Source: Runella limosa DSM 17973 (GTDB taxonomy: Bacteria; Bacteroidota; Bacteroidia; Cytophagales; Spirosomataceae). From it: a DNA stretch of 64,000 nucleotides. The position numbers and the translations under genes are program-made. The DNA lies in assembly GCF_000482465.1 (NCBI RefSeq), contig NZ_KI519428.1:81917-145916 (forward strand). Reading direction: 5' to 3'. The notes beneath the pieces are model-generated. The model worked only from the letters and a program-made list of their open reading frames with translations, searched no databases and was not told where the DNA came from. This document shows positions 18,401 to 27,252 of the stretch, piece after piece (position 1 is the stretch's first letter; each line of letters starts with the position of its first letter).

Positions 18401-19266
18401 TGAGCGGAGGTAAAAAATGGCGCTTGGTTGGCCAAGGTTTGCACGTAGGGGCGCATCAAATCGGCTCCCAACGCACAGTTGAGACCAATTGAAAGCAAAG
18501 GCATGTGCGAAACCGACGTCAAAAACGCTTCCGTCGTTTGTCCTGACAAGGTTCTTCCCGAAGCGTCCGTAATCGTACCTGATACCATGATGGGCAATTC
18601 AGGTTTTTGGTTTACGGTTTTTGGTTGAAAACTTCCTTGAATTGGGCGAACAGTTCTTTTTTTTACGTCTGAGAAGTATAAATCAATCGCAAATAACGCC
18701 GCTTTGGCATTGAGTGTATCGAAGATGGTTTCGACCAAAAACAAATCAGCACCACCGTCGGCAAGGGATTGAACTTGTTCGTAGTAAGCATCCACTAATT
18801 CGTCGAACGTAACGGCGCGATACCCTGGGTCATTGACGTCGGGCGAGAGTGAGGCCGTACGGTTGGTGGGGCCAATTGAACCTGCCACAAAACGAGGCTT
18901 ATCGGGGTTCATGGCCGTGTATTTATCACAAGCCTCCCGTGCCAAACGTGCCGATTCGTAATTAAGCTCATACACCAAGTCTTCCATGTGGTAGTCGGCC
19001 ATGGCAATGGTCGTGCCGCTAAACGTATTGGTTTCGATGATGTCGGCACCTGCTTCGAGGTAAGCCTCGTGGATTTCACTGATAACGTCGGGGCGGGTCA
19101 ACGACAATAAATCGTTATTGCCTTTGACCTCGTGTGGGAAATCTTTGAAACGTTCGCCACGGTAATCAGCATCCGTCAATTTATAACGCTGAATCATCGA
19201 ACCCATCGCGCCATCAAGCACAAGGATTCGCGATTTGAGTATTTCTTGAATAGGTGGTTGTTGCAT
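15475..19266 (-). CDS. metH: Cobalamin-dependent methionine synthase
   Basis: Full-length MetH, about 1,263 residues, transferring a methyl group from methyltetrahydrofolate via cobalamin to homocysteine. Domain order: homocysteine domain ([12 protein letters not shown] at the start; zinc ligands in GLNCALG and GGCCGTTP), pterin domain ([11 protein letters not shown]), B12 domain with the cobalt-ligand motif DVHDIGKN (about residue 771), and the C-terminal AdoMet activation domain. I place the start at the ATG at 19266. In-frame ATG 19287 and TTG 19302 also exist, but a perfect -7 promoter element TATTTTTG lies at 19300-19307 on the minus strand and would overlap the TTG. The homocysteine domain carries an in-frame stretch near residue 217 ([10 protein letters not shown]) encoded by seven-base tandem repeats. 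No cobalamin riboswitch was recognised upstream. Confidence 0.95.
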   Translation of the reverse strand: MQQPPIQEILKSRILVLDGAMGSMIQRYKLTDADYRGERFKDFPHEVKGNNDLLSLTRPDVISEIHEAYLEAGADIIETNTFSGTTIAMADYHMEDLVYELNYESARLAREACDKYTAMNPDKPRFVAGSIGPTNRTASLSPDVNDPGYRAVTFDELVDAYYEQVQSLADGGADLFLVETIFDTLNAKAALFAIDLYFSDVKKRTVRPIQGSFQPKTVNQKPELPIMVSGTITDASGRTLSGQTTEAFLTSVSHMPLLSIGLNCALGADLMRPYVQTLANQAPFFTSAHPNAGLPNEMGEYDQSPDEMADIVEGFLKDNFINIIGGCCGTTPPHIKAIAEVAAKYEPRDLPENDHIQKLSGLEPLKITKETNFVNIGERCNVTGSKKFARLVRESKYDEAISVAREQVETGAQVLDINMDEGMIDGAQAMTRFCNLLMAEPDIARVPFMVDSSKWEVIEAGLKCLQGKAIVNSISLKEGEEKFIEQAEKVKRYGASVVVMAFDEVGQADNYERRIEICERAYWILVNKVGFSPQDIIFDPNILTVGTGIEEHNNYAVDFINATRWIKEHLPYAKVSGGVSNVSFSFRGNEPVREAIHTVFLYHAIKAGMDMGIVNAGQLGVYDDLPKDMLEHCEDLILNRRPDATERMLAFAETVKSKGKEIVIDNAWRDQPVSKRLEHALIKGLTEYIDTDVEEARQQSNRPLDVIEGPLMDGMNVVGDLFGEGKMFLPQVVKSARVMKKAVAYLTPYIEADKAGGGAAAGKILMATVKGDVHDIGKNIVGVVLGCNNYEIIDLGVMVPTDKILAAAKEHNVDIIGLSGLITPSLDEMVGVAKEMERQGFTMPLLIGGATTSRIHTAVKIDPHYSGPVIHVLDASRAVPVAGKLTQNEQTYADTLADIKKEYAKLREDHAKRQQAKEALSIVAARANKTKIDWATFEPVKPKFLGNKYFHDYPLEEIAKYIDWTPFFQTWQLHGKYPKIFSDATVGAEAKKLYDDANAMLANIIKNKSLKANAVIGFYPANSVEDDIVLTQPTASRKGSVAAPDERMGVWPAVLQQNETLRLHNLRQQNQKAANLPNLCLSDFIAPSGSKGGDYIGAFAVTTGIGIEALLEKYEADHDDYNSIMLKAVADRLAEAFTELMHERVRKEYWGYAQNETFSNEELIAEKYQGIRPAPGYPACPDHTEKRTMFELLDAEIQVGIQLTESFAMYPASSVSGWYFAHPDSKYFALGKIAKDQVEDYAVRKGMPLEEVEKWLSPVLNYD
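18604..18624. repeat. In-frame heptanucleotide repeat inside metH
   Basis: Three tandem seven-base units lie back to back: TTTTTGG, TTTACGG, TTTTTGG. They encode part of [10 protein letters not shown] on the minus strand, a loop between the SDVKKRT and [11 protein letters not shown] segments that E. coli MetH (from memory) lacks. Twenty-one bases equals seven codons, so the frame is kept. Confidence 0.6.
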
Positions 19267-19483
19267 TGAATTTGAGAAAATAGCCATCTTAGGATTGTAC
19301 AAAAATAACGCAAAACGAAGTGATAACCTGATTCGTTAGACGATTATTGGGGATAAAAGCATAAAATTAGATTTATTTTATACTTTTGAAGCAATAAATG
19401 CTATAAAATGCCCTGAAGTGATAAAGGCATCATACGCGAAATAGATAAAATGTCTAGCTCCCTTTTCGGTACAAAATACAACT

Positions 19484-19945
19484 ATGTTAAAATTAGACAC
19501 CACCGACCGTGGCCTTTTGCGCTACCTTCAACAAAATGCGCTCTTAACGACCAAAGAATTGGCCGCGCAGCTTAACTTGTCATATACGCCTGTCTATGAG
19601 CGCGTAAGAAAGTTGGAAAAAGAAGGAATTATCAAAAAGTACGTAGCGCTCGTCAATCGCGAGAAAATAGGCCGTAACCTGATTGCGTTCTGCAATGTTT
19701 CTCTCAAAGAACACAGCCGCGCCAACGGCGAAAAGTTTGTGTCGGCCGTGATGACGTTTGAAGAAGTGATGGAATGTTATAACATTTCGGGAGAATACGA
19801 TTTTATGTTGAAAGTAGTAGTGAATGATATGCCTGAATATCAGCGGTTTTTGATGGAAAAGTTGGGTTCACTCGATAGTATAGGAAACACCCACAGCATC
19901 TTTGTGATGAGCGAAATCAAACACGAAACCGCCCTGAAAGTATAA
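19484..19945 (+). CDS. Lrp/AsnC-family transcriptional regulator
   Basis: 153 residues: an N-terminal winged helix-turn-helix (LTTKELAAQLNLSYTPVYERVRKLEKEGII, read in part) and a C-terminal RAM/AsnC effector domain (SGEYDFMLKVVVNDMPEYQRF). These proteins bind amino acids and form octamers or dimers on DNA. It is divergent from metH and three bases upstream of a glycosyltransferase gene. Regulation of metH or of itself is plausible from the divergent arrangement but not shown. A TACTTTTG that could be a -7 element lies at 19381-19388, about 95 bases upstream. Confidence 0.9.
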   Translation: MLKLDTTDRGLLRYLQQNALLTTKELAAQLNLSYTPVYERVRKLEKEGIIKKYVALVNREKIGRNLIAFCNVSLKEHSRANGEKFVSAVMTFEEVMECYNISGEYDFMLKVVVNDMPEYQRFLMEKLGSLDSIGNTHSIFVMSEIKHETALKV

Positions 19946-19948
19946 GCT

Positions 19949-21100
19949 ATGTTGTACTTGTTTGGCGGGGTGATTGGAGGCTATGCGGTGGCTTGTCTAT
20001 GGTTGTGTTGGCAATGGTTACGTATTCCCAAGCGGCCTTTGAATCACTTGGACGTGCCTCCTGATTTTAAAATTTCGGTCATCATTCCAGTGCGCAACGA
20101 AGCCGCCCACATTGGCGTATTATTGAATGACCTTGAGCGACAAACTTTAGCAAGTCAGCATTTTGAAGTGTGGGTGATGGATGATGCTTCTACGGACAAA
20201 ACTGCGGAGATTGTTGATGAATTTATTCAAAAAAAATTGTTGAATTTGCAGCTTGTGTCATTGGTCAATGCTCCCGTAAGTTCGCCTAAAAAAAGGGCCA
20301 TTACGGAAGCACTCAAGCGAGCTAGTGGGCAATTGATTATCACCACCGACGGAGACTGTAGGGTAGGAGAAAGGTGGTTGGAAATGTTCGCGCAAACGTA
20401 CCTAGAAACGGGAGCGAAATTGATAAGTGGCCCTGTAACGTTCTTGGAAACAGCGCCTACAAGTGTTGTGGAAAGGGTGGGAGAGGTGGCTCAAACCATC
20501 GAATTTTCGAGCCTCATTGGCGTGGGGGCTTGTTTGCTAGAAGCGGGCCATCCAACCATGTGCAACGGCGCAAATTTGGCGTATGAATGTGCCGCCTTTG
20601 AAGCAGTTGGAGGTTTTGCAGGAGTGGAGCAAATTGCGTCAGGCGATGATGAGTTTTTACTTCAAAAAATTTCAAAACATTTTGGCGTGGAAAAGCTTTA
20701 TTTCCTAAAAAATGAGGCTGCTGTCGTCTCAACCCACGCGCAAGATTCTTGGCAGGGTTTTTACCATCAACGCATTCGTTGGGCCAGCAAATGGGCAGTC
20801 AATAAACGCCTTGCCACCATGCTAGTTGCGATTTGGGTATTTTTAGTCAATTTGCTGACGCTAATTTTGTTAATAGCACCATTTTGCGAAAATGTAGTGT
20901 CTTTTGAGTTTTGTACAATTCTATTGTTAAAATATGTGCCTGAATTTTTGTTTTTACGTTTGATTATCAGATTTTTGGGGAGAAAATCATGGGATTTGTA
21001 CATTCCCATAGTGCAACTTTTTTATCCAATATACGTTCTGTTTTTTGGACTGGCTGCTCAACGAAAAGGCTATGTTTGGAAAGGGCGAAATTTGCGTTAA
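19949..21100 (+). CDS. Membrane glycosyltransferase family 2
   Basis: 383 residues. An N-terminal membrane helix (GGVIGGYAVACLWLCW) precedes a GT2 catalytic domain: SVIIPVRNEA, DDASTD, the DxD-type TTDGDC, and QRIRW acceptor-site motif. Two C-terminal hydrophobic helices follow (MLVAIWVFLVNLLTLILLI and the FLFLRLIIRF region). The architecture is that of processive or lipid-linked glycan synthases at the inner membrane. It begins three bases after the Lrp-family gene, so the two are likely co-transcribed, and a polysaccharide deacetylase follows 120 bases on. The sugar and product cannot be told. Confidence 0.88.
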   Translation: MLYLFGGVIGGYAVACLWLCWQWLRIPKRPLNHLDVPPDFKISVIIPVRNEAAHIGVLLNDLERQTLASQHFEVWVMDDASTDKTAEIVDEFIQKKLLNLQLVSLVNAPVSSPKKRAITEALKRASGQLIITTDGDCRVGERWLEMFAQTYLETGAKLISGPVTFLETAPTSVVERVGEVAQTIEFSSLIGVGACLLEAGHPTMCNGANLAYECAAFEAVGGFAGVEQIASGDDEFLLQKISKHFGVEKLYFLKNEAAVVSTHAQDSWQGFYHQRIRWASKWAVNKRLATMLVAIWVFLVNLLTLILLIAPFCENVVSFEFCTILLLKYVPEFLFLRLIIRFLGRKSWDLYIPIVQLFYPIYVLFFGLAAQRKGYVWKGRNLR

Positions 21101-21126
21101 ATCGCCTCCTACAATATTGATTTTAC

Positions 21127-21164
21127 CCGCTGATTTTCGCAGCTTTAATGCCGCTGATTTCGCA
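21127..21164. repeat. Short 24-bp-period direct repeat
   Basis: CCGCTGATTTTCGCA (21127-21141) recurs 24 bases later as CCGCTGATTTCGCA (21151-21164) in the gap between glycosyltransferase and deacetylase genes. It looks like a remnant of a dispersed intergenic repeat. Confidence 0.4.
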
Positions 21165-21220
21165 AAATTTAACCAAAGTTTTACAATTACTAACGGGTCT
21201 TACTAACATCATCAACAGCT

Positions 21221-21907
21221 ATGATTCCATTGTTTGTCCATAAGTCGCCCCGAATCTTGAAGTCTTTTTATTCGCCTTTCGTTTGGGAAATTCCAACGGA
21301 AGAACCCGTGATTTATTTGACGTTCGACGATGGCCCTATTCCTGACGTAACTGAGTGGGTTTTGGAGCAATTGGACATCTATTTGGCAAAAGCCACGTTT
21401 TTCTGCATTGGCGATAACGTTCGTAAATACCCTGAGTTGTTTGCAAGCTTGCTTGCCAAAGGACATAGCGTTGGAAATCATACCTTTAATCATTTGAAAG
21501 GCTGGAATACGGAGGATGAGGCTTACCTCGAAAACGTAAAGCAGTGTAGTGAAATTTTGCCCGTAGATACGTCGCTTTTTCGTCCACCTTATGGGCGGAT
21601 AAAGTTGAGCCAAGCGCGGCCTCTCCTTAACAATTACCATGTAGTGATGTGGGATGTACTGACGGGCGATTTTGAAAAATACCTTAGCCCTGAGCGTTGC
21701 CTTGAAAAAACGTTGAAATATACCAAAGCAGGCTCGATTGTGGTGTTGCACGATAGCCTAAAAGCATGGCGTAACATGAGTTATGTCCTTCCTAGAATGC
21801 TGGATCATTTTTCCAGTCTTGGGTATCGTTTTGAAGCCCTGCCGCAGCACATTCCGCCTTCTATGAACCTTGGCGATGCCACAAGCTCGCCATATTTGGT
21901 ACATTAA
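21221..21907 (+). CDS. Polysaccharide deacetylase (NodB-type, CE4)
   Basis: 228 residues with the full set of CE4 motifs: TFDDGP (catalytic base and metal Asp), NHTFNH (metal histidines), RPPYG, MWDVLTGD, and VVLHDS near the C-terminus. These metal-dependent enzymes remove N-acetyl groups from chitin-like or peptidoglycan glycans. No signal peptide is obvious, so the location is uncertain. It follows a GT2 gene, suggesting a role in making or trimming an amino-sugar glycan. Confidence 0.9.
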   Translation: MIPLFVHKSPRILKSFYSPFVWEIPTEEPVIYLTFDDGPIPDVTEWVLEQLDIYLAKATFFCIGDNVRKYPELFASLLAKGHSVGNHTFNHLKGWNTEDEAYLENVKQCSEILPVDTSLFRPPYGRIKLSQARPLLNNYHVVMWDVLTGDFEKYLSPERCLEKTLKYTKAGSIVVLHDSLKAWRNMSYVLPRMLDHFSSLGYRFEALPQHIPPSMNLGDATSSPYLVH

Positions 21908-21937
21908 TTTTAGTGAATCATAACCTAACCAAAACCG

Positions 21938-23809
21938 ATGAAGTGGACAAAACTTTTACCTTTTACTTTTTTACTGGTGGCGATTTGGTCACAAACCCAC
22001 GCTCAGTCGTTCAACAACCTGCCCGTTGTTACCCAAAAACCACCCTTGCACGGCAAGCACTGGATGGCCATTACGGGTAAACCCTTGGCTGCTACTGCGG
22101 GAGCAATGATTTTTACCAAAGGAGGAAATGCCGTGGATGCGGCCTGTGCCATGTTGGCCGCGACCTGCACCATGTGGGATGTACTCAGCTGGGGCGGTGA
22201 AACGCAAGCCCTTATTTACAATCCAAAAACCAAAAAAGTCATTGCCATTAATGCCTTGGGTGTAGCACCAACGGGAGCTACGGCCGATTTCTTCAAAAAC
22301 AAAGGCATGAAGTACCCACCTGAGTACGGGCCTTTGGCAGCCGTCACGCCTGGAACACCAGGAGGATTGATGACCATTTTGGCCGAATACGGTACCATGT
22401 CGCTCAAAGAAGTGCTCGCCCCTGCCATGCAATTGGCAGAAGGCTATCCCATCGAAGCCCAAACGGCCAATTCAATCGAAGGGAAAAAAGACCTTATCAA
22501 ACAGTGGCCGTATTCCAAAAAGGTATTTTTACCGCACTTAGGTGCCAAACGCGAAGCACCCGATGCGGGGGAGATTTTTGTACAAAAAGATTTATTGGAA
22601 ACCCTAAAAAAACTCGTAAATGCCGAACAGCAAGCTTTAGCCAAAGGAAAATCGAGAAAGGACGCGATTTACGCGGCCAATGACCTTTTTTATCGTGGTG
22701 AAATTGCCAAAGAAATTGCGAGAGGTTGCCAAGAACAAGGCGGCTTGATTACGGAACAAGATTTGGCCAATTGGAAGGTCAAAATCGAAGAGCCAATGAT
22801 GACGACCTACAAAGGAATTGAAGTTTATAAACTCCAACAGTGGACGCAAGGCCCTGCGATGCTTCAAACGTTGAACATCTTGGAAAACTTCGACCTCAAA
22901 AGCATGGGCTACAACTCTACTCGTTACGTGCATACGTTGTACCAAGCCATGAATTTGGCCTTTGCTGACCGTGATTTTTACTACGGAGACCCTGCTTTTG
23001 GCCCCGAAGAACCCATGAAAGGATTACTTTCTAAAGAATATGCCAAAGAGCGTAGCAAGTTGATTAACCCCAACATGAACGACCCCAAAATTGGCCCAGG
23101 CGACCCTTATCCGTTTGAGGGCAAAGCGAATCCCTATTTAGATTTGCTCAAAAATTGGGGAAGTGCAAGCCTTACGGCTCCTAAAAATAATGCAACCCTG
23201 GATGAAAAATTTCAGGAAAGTTTCACGGCAGGAACGACCTCGGTAGAGGCCGCAGATGCCGAAGGTTGGGTAGTTTCGATGACGCCAAGCGGCGGATGGG
23301 TACCTGCGTGCATTGCAGGAAATACGGGCATCGGAATGAGTCAACGGATGCAGTCGTTTGTGCTTGACCCGAAAGAAAATCCTTTCAACGTGGTAGAGCC
23401 AGGGAAACGTCCACGGGTGACGCTCACACCTAGCCTTGCCCTAAAAAATGGCAAGCCATACTTGTCGTTTGCCAAACAAGCAGGAGATGAACAAGACCAG
23501 TTATTGCTCCAGTTTTTTCTCAATATGGTGGAGTTTGACATGACGGTTCAGGAGTCGTGTGAAGCACCAAGTTTTAAAACGTTTCAGATGTATTCGACTT
23601 TTGGCAACCACGAACGCATCAATGGCGGTTTAACCCTCAACGAAGCTATGCCTTCTTGGACACGAAAAGACCTCGGAAGAATGGGGTATAAAATCAACTA
23701 CCAAGAACGAACCAGTGGCCCCATCAACGCCATTTACTTTGATTGGGAACACGGTAGTTTTTGGGGAGGCTCAAGCAACCACGGTGAAGATTATGGCATT
23801 GGCTGGTAA
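21938..23809 (+). CDS. Gamma-glutamyltransferase family protein (secreted)
   Basis: 623 residues with a signal peptide (1-22, cleavage near THA). It is an Ntn-hydrolase precursor: the likely autocatalytic cleavage site and nucleophile Thr lie in AGTTSVEAADAEGW, followed by MTPSGG, where classical GGT has TTHxSVxDxxG. The classical His after TT is replaced by Ser. The large-subunit motifs GGNAVDAACAM, WGGETQ and TPGTPGG are present. It would cleave glutathione or other gamma-glutamyl compounds in the periplasm. Its stop is four bases from that of the convergent DUF58 gene. Confidence 0.85.
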   Translation: MKWTKLLPFTFLLVAIWSQTHAQSFNNLPVVTQKPPLHGKHWMAITGKPLAATAGAMIFTKGGNAVDAACAMLAATCTMWDVLSWGGETQALIYNPKTKKVIAINALGVAPTGATADFFKNKGMKYPPEYGPLAAVTPGTPGGLMTILAEYGTMSLKEVLAPAMQLAEGYPIEAQTANSIEGKKDLIKQWPYSKKVFLPHLGAKREAPDAGEIFVQKDLLETLKKLVNAEQQALAKGKSRKDAIYAANDLFYRGEIAKEIARGCQEQGGLITEQDLANWKVKIEEPMMTTYKGIEVYKLQQWTQGPAMLQTLNILENFDLKSMGYNSTRYVHTLYQAMNLAFADRDFYYGDPAFGPEEPMKGLLSKEYAKERSKLINPNMNDPKIGPGDPYPFEGKANPYLDLLKNWGSASLTAPKNNATLDEKFQESFTAGTTSVEAADAEGWVVSMTPSGGWVPACIAGNTGIGMSQRMQSFVLDPKENPFNVVEPGKRPRVTLTPSLALKNGKPYLSFAKQAGDEQDQLLLQFFLNMVEFDMTVQESCEAPSFKTFQMYSTFGNHERINGGLTLNEAMPSWTRKDLGRMGYKINYQERTSGPINAIYFDWEHGSFWGGSSNHGEDYGIGW

Positions 23810-23813
23810 CAAA

Positions 23814-25145
23814 TCAGACCATCCCGCGTGATTTTAACTCTAAATATTTGTTGACTGTATTCGCATTTAAGTCCTGCGGAGCCGTCAAAATTGACTGAAT
23901 GCCGTATTGTTCAAGTTCCTTGACGATACGGCGTTTTTCGTAATAAAACCGCTCGGCAATGGTCTTCAAATAAATTGTTTCGGTGGTTTCGGCGGGTGTT
24001 TTTAGCAATTCGGCGGTTTCGGTATTTTCAAAGAATATCACTATAAGTAGATGGTGCTTTGCTAATTGTCGTAGATAAGGCAACTGACGATGTAGGGCAT
24101 TGACAGTTTCAAAATTGGTGAATAATAAAAGCAAACTACGTTGGCGAATCTGATTTTTGACGTGGCTATATAGCGTTTCGTAGTCGCTTTCCAAATACCG
24201 CGTTTTTTGTTTGTACAGTACTTCCAAAATCTTTTGCATTTGCCCCGTTCGACGGTCAGCGGGTAGAACTTGCCCAATCACTTCTGAAAAGGTAAAAATT
24301 CCCGCTTTGTCTTGCTTCAATAAGGCAATATTGCTTAGTACAAGCGACGCGTTGATGGCGTAATCTAACAGTGTTAGACCCTCAAACGGCGATTTCATCA
24401 CCCTTCCTTTGTCAATCAAGCAATACACTGCTTGCGAGCGTTCGTCCTGAAAGGCGTTTACCATCAGCTCGTTGCGACGGGCGGTGGCTTTCCAGTTGAC
24501 GGTGCGTATATCATCGCCCTGTACGTAGGGGCGAATTTGTTCAAACTCCATACTATGTCCCAACCGTCGCTGACGTTTGATGCCAATGTCAGTGAGTCGA
24601 TTTGAGATGGCCAAAAGTTCGTATTGCCGCATTTGTAAATACGAAGGATACACGGCCACCATTTTGTCTTGTGAAAATTGGTAACGCCGTTTTAACAAAC
24701 CAAGTGGACTTTTAACAAAAACGTTGACGGCCCCAAAACTATATTCGCCGCGTTTGGTGGGGCGGAGTTCATACCGAAGTTGTTGGTTTTCGTTGGGGGC
24801 CAAATTCGTTTGAAACAAAACATCACGTCGTTGAAATTGGAAAGGAATTTCGTCGATAATGTCAAGGTTTGTACGGAACGAATAACGGTTTTCAAGGTGG
24901 AGAATGATGGGATTGGGGTCGCCATTTGAAAGCCGATCAGCAACATCACGGCGGGCAAAAATACCTTTATCGACACGAAATAGCAGAAAAGCATCCACAA
25001 GAGTTACTACCAAAGCCACCGCTGCCGCCAATTTTACCAAACCAAATAGCCCGATAAAAAGGTAAGAGGCCAAAAAAGCCGCTACCAAAGCAATTAGTAG
25101 TGTCCAGAAAAGCGGAGAAAAATACAGGTTTTTGATGACTTTCAT
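23814..25145 (-). CDS. DUF58 membrane protein
   Basis: 443 residues from the ATG at 25145, one base after the stop of the YciO-like gene. The longer frame upstream overlaps that gene and is rejected. Two hydrophobic helices occur near the N-terminus (FWTLLIALVAAFLASYLFIG and LAAAVALVVTLVDAFLLF). The DUF58 core GHSMEFEQIRPYVQGDDIRTVNWKATAR follows in the middle, in part also seen as DERSQAVYCLIDKG, the start of a VWA-like fold. DUF58 proteins usually sit beside MoxR ATPases and VWA proteins; neither is in this window. Function unknown, possibly membrane-complex assembly. Confidence 0.85.
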   Translation of the reverse strand: MKVIKNLYFSPLFWTLLIALVAAFLASYLFIGLFGLVKLAAAVALVVTLVDAFLLFRVDKGIFARRDVADRLSNGDPNPIILHLENRYSFRTNLDIIDEIPFQFQRRDVLFQTNLAPNENQQLRYELRPTKRGEYSFGAVNVFVKSPLGLLKRRYQFSQDKMVAVYPSYLQMRQYELLAISNRLTDIGIKRQRRLGHSMEFEQIRPYVQGDDIRTVNWKATARRNELMVNAFQDERSQAVYCLIDKGRVMKSPFEGLTLLDYAINASLVLSNIALLKQDKAGIFTFSEVIGQVLPADRRTGQMQKILEVLYKQKTRYLESDYETLYSHVKNQIRQRSLLLLFTNFETVNALHRQLPYLRQLAKHHLLIVIFFENTETAELLKTPAETTETIYLKTIAERFYYEKRRIVKELEQYGIQSILTAPQDLNANTVNKYLELKSRGMV

Positions 25146-25146
25146 G

Positions 25147-25764
25147 CTAATAAATAAATTCTCCCGCTCCTTCGCGAATGACCTCAAAATCGTCGGTGGT
25201 GGCGTCAATAATAGTTGAAGCGATAAGCCCCCCAAATCCGCCGTCAATTACAATATCGACTTGGTGTTGAAAACGTTCGAACATGATTTCGGGGTCGGTT
25301 GGGTATTCCATAAAATCATCATCGTCTTTGATGGACGTAGTGATGATGGGATTGCCCAATTCGTGGACAATTTGAAGCGGAATGGGGTGGTTGGGTATCC
25401 GAATACCCACCGTTTTGCGGTTTGCCAATACTTTGGGAACGCGACTACCAGCCGAAAGGATAAAGGTAAATGGCCCTGGCAGAATACGTTTCATAACTTT
25501 AAAAGCCGAATTGCTCACTTTGGCATAATCAGCAATGTGGCTAAGGTCATGGCAAATGAAAGAAAAATCATTTTTTTGGGGCTTGATGCCTTTGATACGT
25601 GCAATTCGCTCGACGGCGCGGGCATTGTGAATATCGCAACCTAAGGCATAGACGGTATCGGTAGGATAAATCACCAAACCACCATCTTGAAGACAGCGAA
25701 TTACTTGCTGAATTTTGCGTGGTTCGGGATTCTGGGGGTGTATTTTAAGGAACTCTGCGGGCAT
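25147..25764 (-). CDS. Sua5/YciO/YrdC-family protein
   Basis: 205 residues with the YrdC-fold motifs: GGLVIYPTDTVYALG, a KGIKPQK nucleotide/RNA-binding loop, LPGPFTFIL, and VGIRIPNHP. The family includes threonylcarbamoyl-AMP synthase (t6A37 tRNA modification). The sequence is closest in feel to the YciO branch, which may not be the main synthase. It appears translationally linked to DUF58 (one-base gap). Confidence 0.85.
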   Translation of the reverse strand: MPAEFLKIHPQNPEPRKIQQVIRCLQDGGLVIYPTDTVYALGCDIHNARAVERIARIKGIKPQKNDFSFICHDLSHIADYAKVSNSAFKVMKRILPGPFTFILSAGSRVPKVLANRKTVGIRIPNHPIPLQIVHELGNPIITTSIKDDDDFMEYPTDPEIMFERFQHQVDIVIDGGFGGLIASTIIDATTDDFEVIREGAGEFIY

Positions 25765-25865
25765 TCGACAACTCAGTTGGTTTCCGAAATAAATGAAAAA
25801 GCTTTGTTTTACAAACGTATCATTTTATTTGGAGAACACAAATAACGGAAGTCATTCAAAGAACT

Positions 25866-26870
25866 TTAAGAGTCGAGCTGTACAAACGGAACGCCTTGCT
25901 GCATCAATGATCGTTTTCGGTTGCTTTGCCACTTAGCGTAAAATTGATAAATCCAATTGACTGGAAGGTGAAGACGGCATAAAAACACGAGCAATTCGGT
26001 TTCCCATCCTGGGTCTTCGATGTAATTGAGAAGCTTACGAAATTCGGTGGCTTGCTGGGCGTCTTCTGCAACGAAGCACTTTTTGATGAATTGGCGTATT
26101 CTTTCGGCTAATAAGTCATATTCTTCTTGAGAACGGCTGAGGTCGTAGGCTTTGTTGCAAACTGCCCAACTGGACTTTAACATGTCGTTTCCAACCAGAT
26201 AAAATTGCGAAGCCATCGAACCATCGAGAACACGCTTGCTCATTAACACTTCATCAATATAATGGTATTTATAATCGTGGGCTGAGCGAACAAAAAAATC
26301 AAAATCTTCGTAACTCAGCGTTTCGTCGTACCCACCGAGTTTCATCAATACGGATTTTCGCATCATAATAGAAGGAGTACAAATGAAATAGCGTCGCAGT
26401 ATCTCTTTGTAAACATTGCCCGTTGGAACTACTCCTTGGGCTTTCCCATCGTTACCTAAGGCATAGTGGTATCCAATAAGCTTTCCTGAAGTATCTATGT
26501 ATGAAGCATTTGAAAATACAACAGCATAGTCTTTGGGAAGTTCTTCAAACGCTTTGACCTGCTGTGCTATGCGTTGAGGAGGCATGACGTCATCGGCTGC
26601 TAGGTCAATGATGTACTTTCCTTTGGCTTCACCCAGTCCTTGATTAAAGGCTTTGCATAAACCTATATTATTGACGCTGCGGATAAAAATGGTGTTGGGG
26701 TACTGATCAATAAACTGTAAAATTACCCGTCTTGAATTATCCGTACTGGCATTATCAATTACAATCAATTGAATATTGTCATACGTTTGATTGGCTACCG
26801 ATTGCAGGCACTCGTAAATAAACGGCGCATGGTTGTAGCAAGTACAGATGACAGACACTTCTGGATTCAT
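25866..26870 (-). CDS. Glycosyltransferase family 2
   Basis: 334 residues, soluble GT-A fold. The N-terminal SVICTCYNHAPFI, VIDNASTDNS and DLAADDVMPP motifs give the nucleotide-sugar site with a DxD-like AADD. A C-terminal helical tail has no strong membrane segment. It probably adds a sugar to a cell-surface glycan. It lacks close operon partners (101 bases before the YciO-like gene; an AT-rich empty gap lies upstream). Confidence 0.88.
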   Translation of the reverse strand: MNPEVSVICTCYNHAPFIYECLQSVANQTYDNIQLIVIDNASTDNSRRVILQFIDQYPNTIFIRSVNNIGLCKAFNQGLGEAKGKYIIDLAADDVMPPQRIAQQVKAFEELPKDYAVVFSNASYIDTSGKLIGYHYALGNDGKAQGVVPTGNVYKEILRRYFICTPSIMMRKSVLMKLGGYDETLSYEDFDFFVRSAHDYKYHYIDEVLMSKRVLDGSMASQFYLVGNDMLKSSWAVCNKAYDLSRSQEEYDLLAERIRQFIKKCFVAEDAQQATEFRKLLNYIEDPGWETELLVFLCRLHLPVNWIYQFYAKWQSNRKRSLMQQGVPFVQLDS

Positions 26871-27242
26871 AAGGAGGCGTTGAGGCTATTTCTTTTGCGT
26901 AAAAGGGCATTTGTTTGATTAGTAAAAGTAATCTAATATTTACAAATTCTATTCGGGATATACTTACTTTTTAGTAAACGGTCACGGCAATAGGGACTAT
27001 TCGACATAAAAAATGCTATGGAAAATGTCTGATGATTTTTTTTGAAAAAATATTAAATACTACAAATGGTCTGAAAAACAGAGGATTGGGTGTTTTAGTC
27101 CCAAAGAGAAGAAATTTTATTCAACATAAAGAAATACTTTGGCATGATTTTCTCTATGTAATTATCAAGATGTAGAAAAACATCTTTCAATATTTATGGG
27201 TTAGGGTAGTGCATAAATGCCGACACGCGCTGCGTACGGCAT
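26871..27242. other. AT-rich intergenic gap with no gene recognised
   Basis: About 370 bases without a credible reading frame in either direction. The only structure seen is the hairpin at its right end (27213-27246). No close match to the TAnnTTTG promoter element was found on the plus strand. Confidence 0.5.
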
Positions 27243-27252
27243 TTATTTTTTT
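27213..27252 (+). terminator. Hairpin with T-run, oriented to the plus strand
   Basis: ATAAATGCCG (27213-27222) pairs with CGGCATTTAT (27237-27246), followed on the plus strand by a run of seven T. The right arm contains the stop codon (27243-27245) of the minus-strand YihY gene. On the coding strand the A-run comes first and no T-run follows, so the orientation is odd for that gene. It would stop plus-strand transcripts from the empty gap. Confidence 0.4.

Noticed and set aside
19267..19483. Cobalamin riboswitch upstream of metH
   Set aside because: No B12-box-like segment or suitable structure was found; the gap is short, AT-rich and contains a simple promoter-like element.
23814..25247. 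Longer DUF58 reading frame starting at 25247
   Set aside because: It would overlap the YciO-like gene by about 100 bases and adds a non-conserved N-terminus; the ATG at 25145 starts just before the first membrane helix.
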